Shown piece after piece: positions 61,987 to 64,000 of a stretch of 64,000 bases of DNA. The position numbers and the translations under genes are program-made. The stretch is from NCBI GenBank assembly GCA_037044905.1, contig JBAOKB010000018.1, forward strand, positions 1 through 64,000. Direction: 5' to 3'. The notes below the pieces were generated by a model. That model did no database searches, was not told the origin of the DNA, and saw nothing but the letters and a program-made list of their open reading frames with translations. This DNA is from Hortaea werneckii (taxonomy: Eukaryota > Ascomycota > Dothideomycetes > Mycosphaerellales > Teratosphaeriaceae). Every line of letters starts with the position of its first letter. Position 1 is the stretch's first letter.

Positions 61987-64000
61987 GATCATTTGTCGCG
62001 TTCCGTGGACGTGAGACTGTATTTATAGAGCAATATTTCGAATCTGTAGGTATCGGAACACAGGTCAATTTGAGATAGGCATTCCATCTTGGAGTAAGAC
62101 ATTTTCTTCTTTTTTTGATCTTTTTTTTTTGGCACCCTGGATCTAAAAGTGGTGAACGTGTGTTCACCCGTCTATGTATTGCTTTTCTGATAGGAACAAT
62201 ACTACTTGATATTTTTCCAGCTCTGGCTTTGAACATTATCCTCAACTCTTGCAAAGAGCTCAACATCGGCATAAGAGGACGTTGTCATCGAGACTGTCAG
62301 GAGCAAAGGCTGAGTGACCGTCGCTGCTGACTAATTTTCTCGAGCGGCCACCGGGCCATAGCTTCCGACCTCACATCAAACTGCGCTGTCAACCGCAAGT
62401 ACGCCTTCACAATACACATGCATCTAGACTGTGCTCAGCAATCCTGAGTCCGGTCGTCTAGTGCGATCAGACCGCGGTATCTGACTAATTTTGGTTACAT
62501 GGTCGATCCCAAGACAGAAGGGCCGAAAAACTTTCATCGCATCAAGAGTTGAGATGCACACAAGCATGAAGCCATCCTTTTGTCCAACGACCGCAGAAAA
62601 TCGAGCTACCTTCTAGACGCATGCTTTGACCAAAAGCCTTCGCAAAGTGGACCCGGCCGGTTCTGCATAGGCCTCAGCTTCTCATGTTACACCAGACTTT
62701 TGGTATCCTGCAGCGCCAGCATGGATGTCGGGTGCGTGCAGCAGAATGAACCGGCCTCGCGGCAGATCTTCAGGAGTTGACAGGTCTCTGTCGACCAATG
62801 GGTTGAATGGAACGATGTGCGAACGGGCTCTACATCATCGCAAAGCTCTTCGGCCATCAGCGAAGCAGTGCTAATCAGACGCCGCACGTTTGAGCCCGGC
62901 TAATCTGGCCACTGGATGTGGGAAACCTTCGTCCCGAGGTCTGCAAGTTGGCTTCTCTCGTCTCATCGAGCCGCTGGTCATGTCGCAACCTGGATCTAGC
63001 GAGCTTCATATGATCCTGTGGCGATCCGCAGGACCCCAACACTTCCTGCATGCTCGACCCAAGGTTCTTGCCCAAACCTTCTAGAAGCATATGGCGATAT
63101 CACCGTACGGTGAGACTGCTTTTTGTTTCATGCTCTTAACAGTTCGCAGTCGGATGTACGCTTGATCGTGCCAATCTTCCTCGGCTCAACTTGCAGTCGA
63201 TTGAGTCGTCCTTAAGCAAGAACGTCGCCAATGCCAACATAGAAGGCATCGGTTGCCTGCATCAAACGGTTTTTTGACAGCTCTGCTCGTGCACCTATCC
63301 ATCGCTAGTCCTATGTGAGGAAGCGGCTCCTATTGGCCTGCAAGGAAACGCCCTGCTCGAGCAGGACTTCTCCGCTAGTTTGGCGCCACTTTTTCTCGAC
63401 TCTGGCCACTCCACCTATCTCGTACAGGCTGGTAGCATCATGTACCGGTCCATCAAACCCGACAACCTGTTCATGACCATGTCGAATCTTCCGCGGAGCA
63501 TCCGCAGACTACATACCCTGACGAACATCTCGGAACAAGATGTCCTGATGATCACCCGCGATATCGTTTTCCCGTAACCCGGCCAGGCCCCTTTCTACTT
63601 TCCGACTACACGGTTCTCTTGCGGCCCGGATGTTGAAGGGTCCTCTTCCCCGTCTTGCCTTTCAGCCGTCTCAAACGCTGTGGGTTGTTTTGCTGAGATA
63701 CCTTGGCTTATCAGAGTTATAAGACTTCGATGTACAAAGAGCTGCGTTCGCATCCTGGCGGCTGTTGCTGGTTTCCACCTTCTGATTTCCCAACACTTGT
63801 TCAAATTGTTGGAGGCTTCATTCGCTGCTGTTGATTTTTTTCGCCTCTGTTGCGCACCGTTGACTCTTCTCCCTCAGGTCGACAGGCTGACTCAATCTTT
63901 CTTGCTAATAATACTGAGAGAGCACTTCACCAATTGCGTTCTCACCACTTGTGCAGCTTCTGTGCGAATCGAGGAAGGAGCACCTACTGTGCTAGATGCT
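61987..64000. other. 2-kb right end without a supported gene
   Basis: Short frames only. A T-rich run occurs at 62107-62131. A minus-strand frame from the window edge down to a stop at 63892-63894 (36 codons, ending SLSIISKKD) may be the 3' end of a gene lying outside, but cannot be judged. A plus frame at 63380-63577 shows no domain. Confidence 0.35.

Noticed and set aside
1..64000. CRISPR arrays, prokaryotic operons, insertion sequences, rRNA
   Set aside because: None seen; intron signals and gene families show a fungal nuclear genome.

Overview
This is nuclear DNA from a filamentous ascomycete (Pezizomycotina). The genes are monocistronic and closely spaced, mostly with 0-5 introns of about 46-90 bp, GT...AG borders and CTNAY/TACTAAC-like branch points. 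The gene content is a fungal housekeeping set plus lineage-restricted families: an Atg28-like protein, a MARVEL protein, an FNT nitrite/formate channel, a Baeyer-Villiger monooxygenase and an S10 carboxypeptidase. A Dothideomycete is my best guess, but it is inference. No operons, CRISPR arrays, prokaryotic elements or convincing tRNA genes were seen.

Left part (1-17.3 kb): partial ATG28-like gene (-), phosphopantetheine adenylyltransferase (+), O-methyltransferase (-), ER FKBP-type prolyl isomerase (-), USP-type deubiquitinase (+), SRS2 helicase (+), NOG2 GTPase (-) and mitoribosomal mS26/PET123-like protein (+). The long NOG2 intron carries an H/ACA snoRNA matching yeast snR191 in host gene, architecture and both guide pockets.

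Accessory stretch (17.3-22.2 kb): gene-poor. It holds a 98-bp tandem duplication, an orphan small gene with a TATA box, and a decayed minus-strand coding relic with a 24-bp minisatellite and stop codons that look like CpA-to-TpA changes (RIP-like).

Middle (22.2-38.2 kb): FNT channel (-), hypothetical protein (-), secreted S10 carboxypeptidase (+), MARVEL protein (-), FACT subunit POB3 (-), a GH72-like protein that has lost a catalytic glutamate (-), NatB catalytic subunit NAA20 (-) and mitoribosomal uS8m with a large insertion (-).

Right part (38.8-64 kb): Pro/Gln-rich protein (+), uL30m (-), exocyst SEC6 (+), hypothetical protein (-), SDHAF4 (+), PaaI-like thioesterase (-), augmin HAUS4-like coiled-coil protein (-), TMEM115/DUF1751 protein (-), SIF2/TBL1-like LisH-WD40 protein (+), Baeyer-Villiger monooxygenase (+), cytochrome b561 protein (+), F-box-like protein (+), then about 2 kb without a supported gene.

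Functional themes: mitochondrial translation and respiration (mS26, uS8m, uL30m, SDHAF4), ribosome biogenesis (NOG2 and its snoRNA), chromatin and genome maintenance (POB3, SIF2-like, SRS2) and trafficking (SEC6, TMEM115-like). They are not arranged as a pathway cluster. Exon borders were placed by eye from splice signals, reading phase and family resemblance; no alignment or database search was run.
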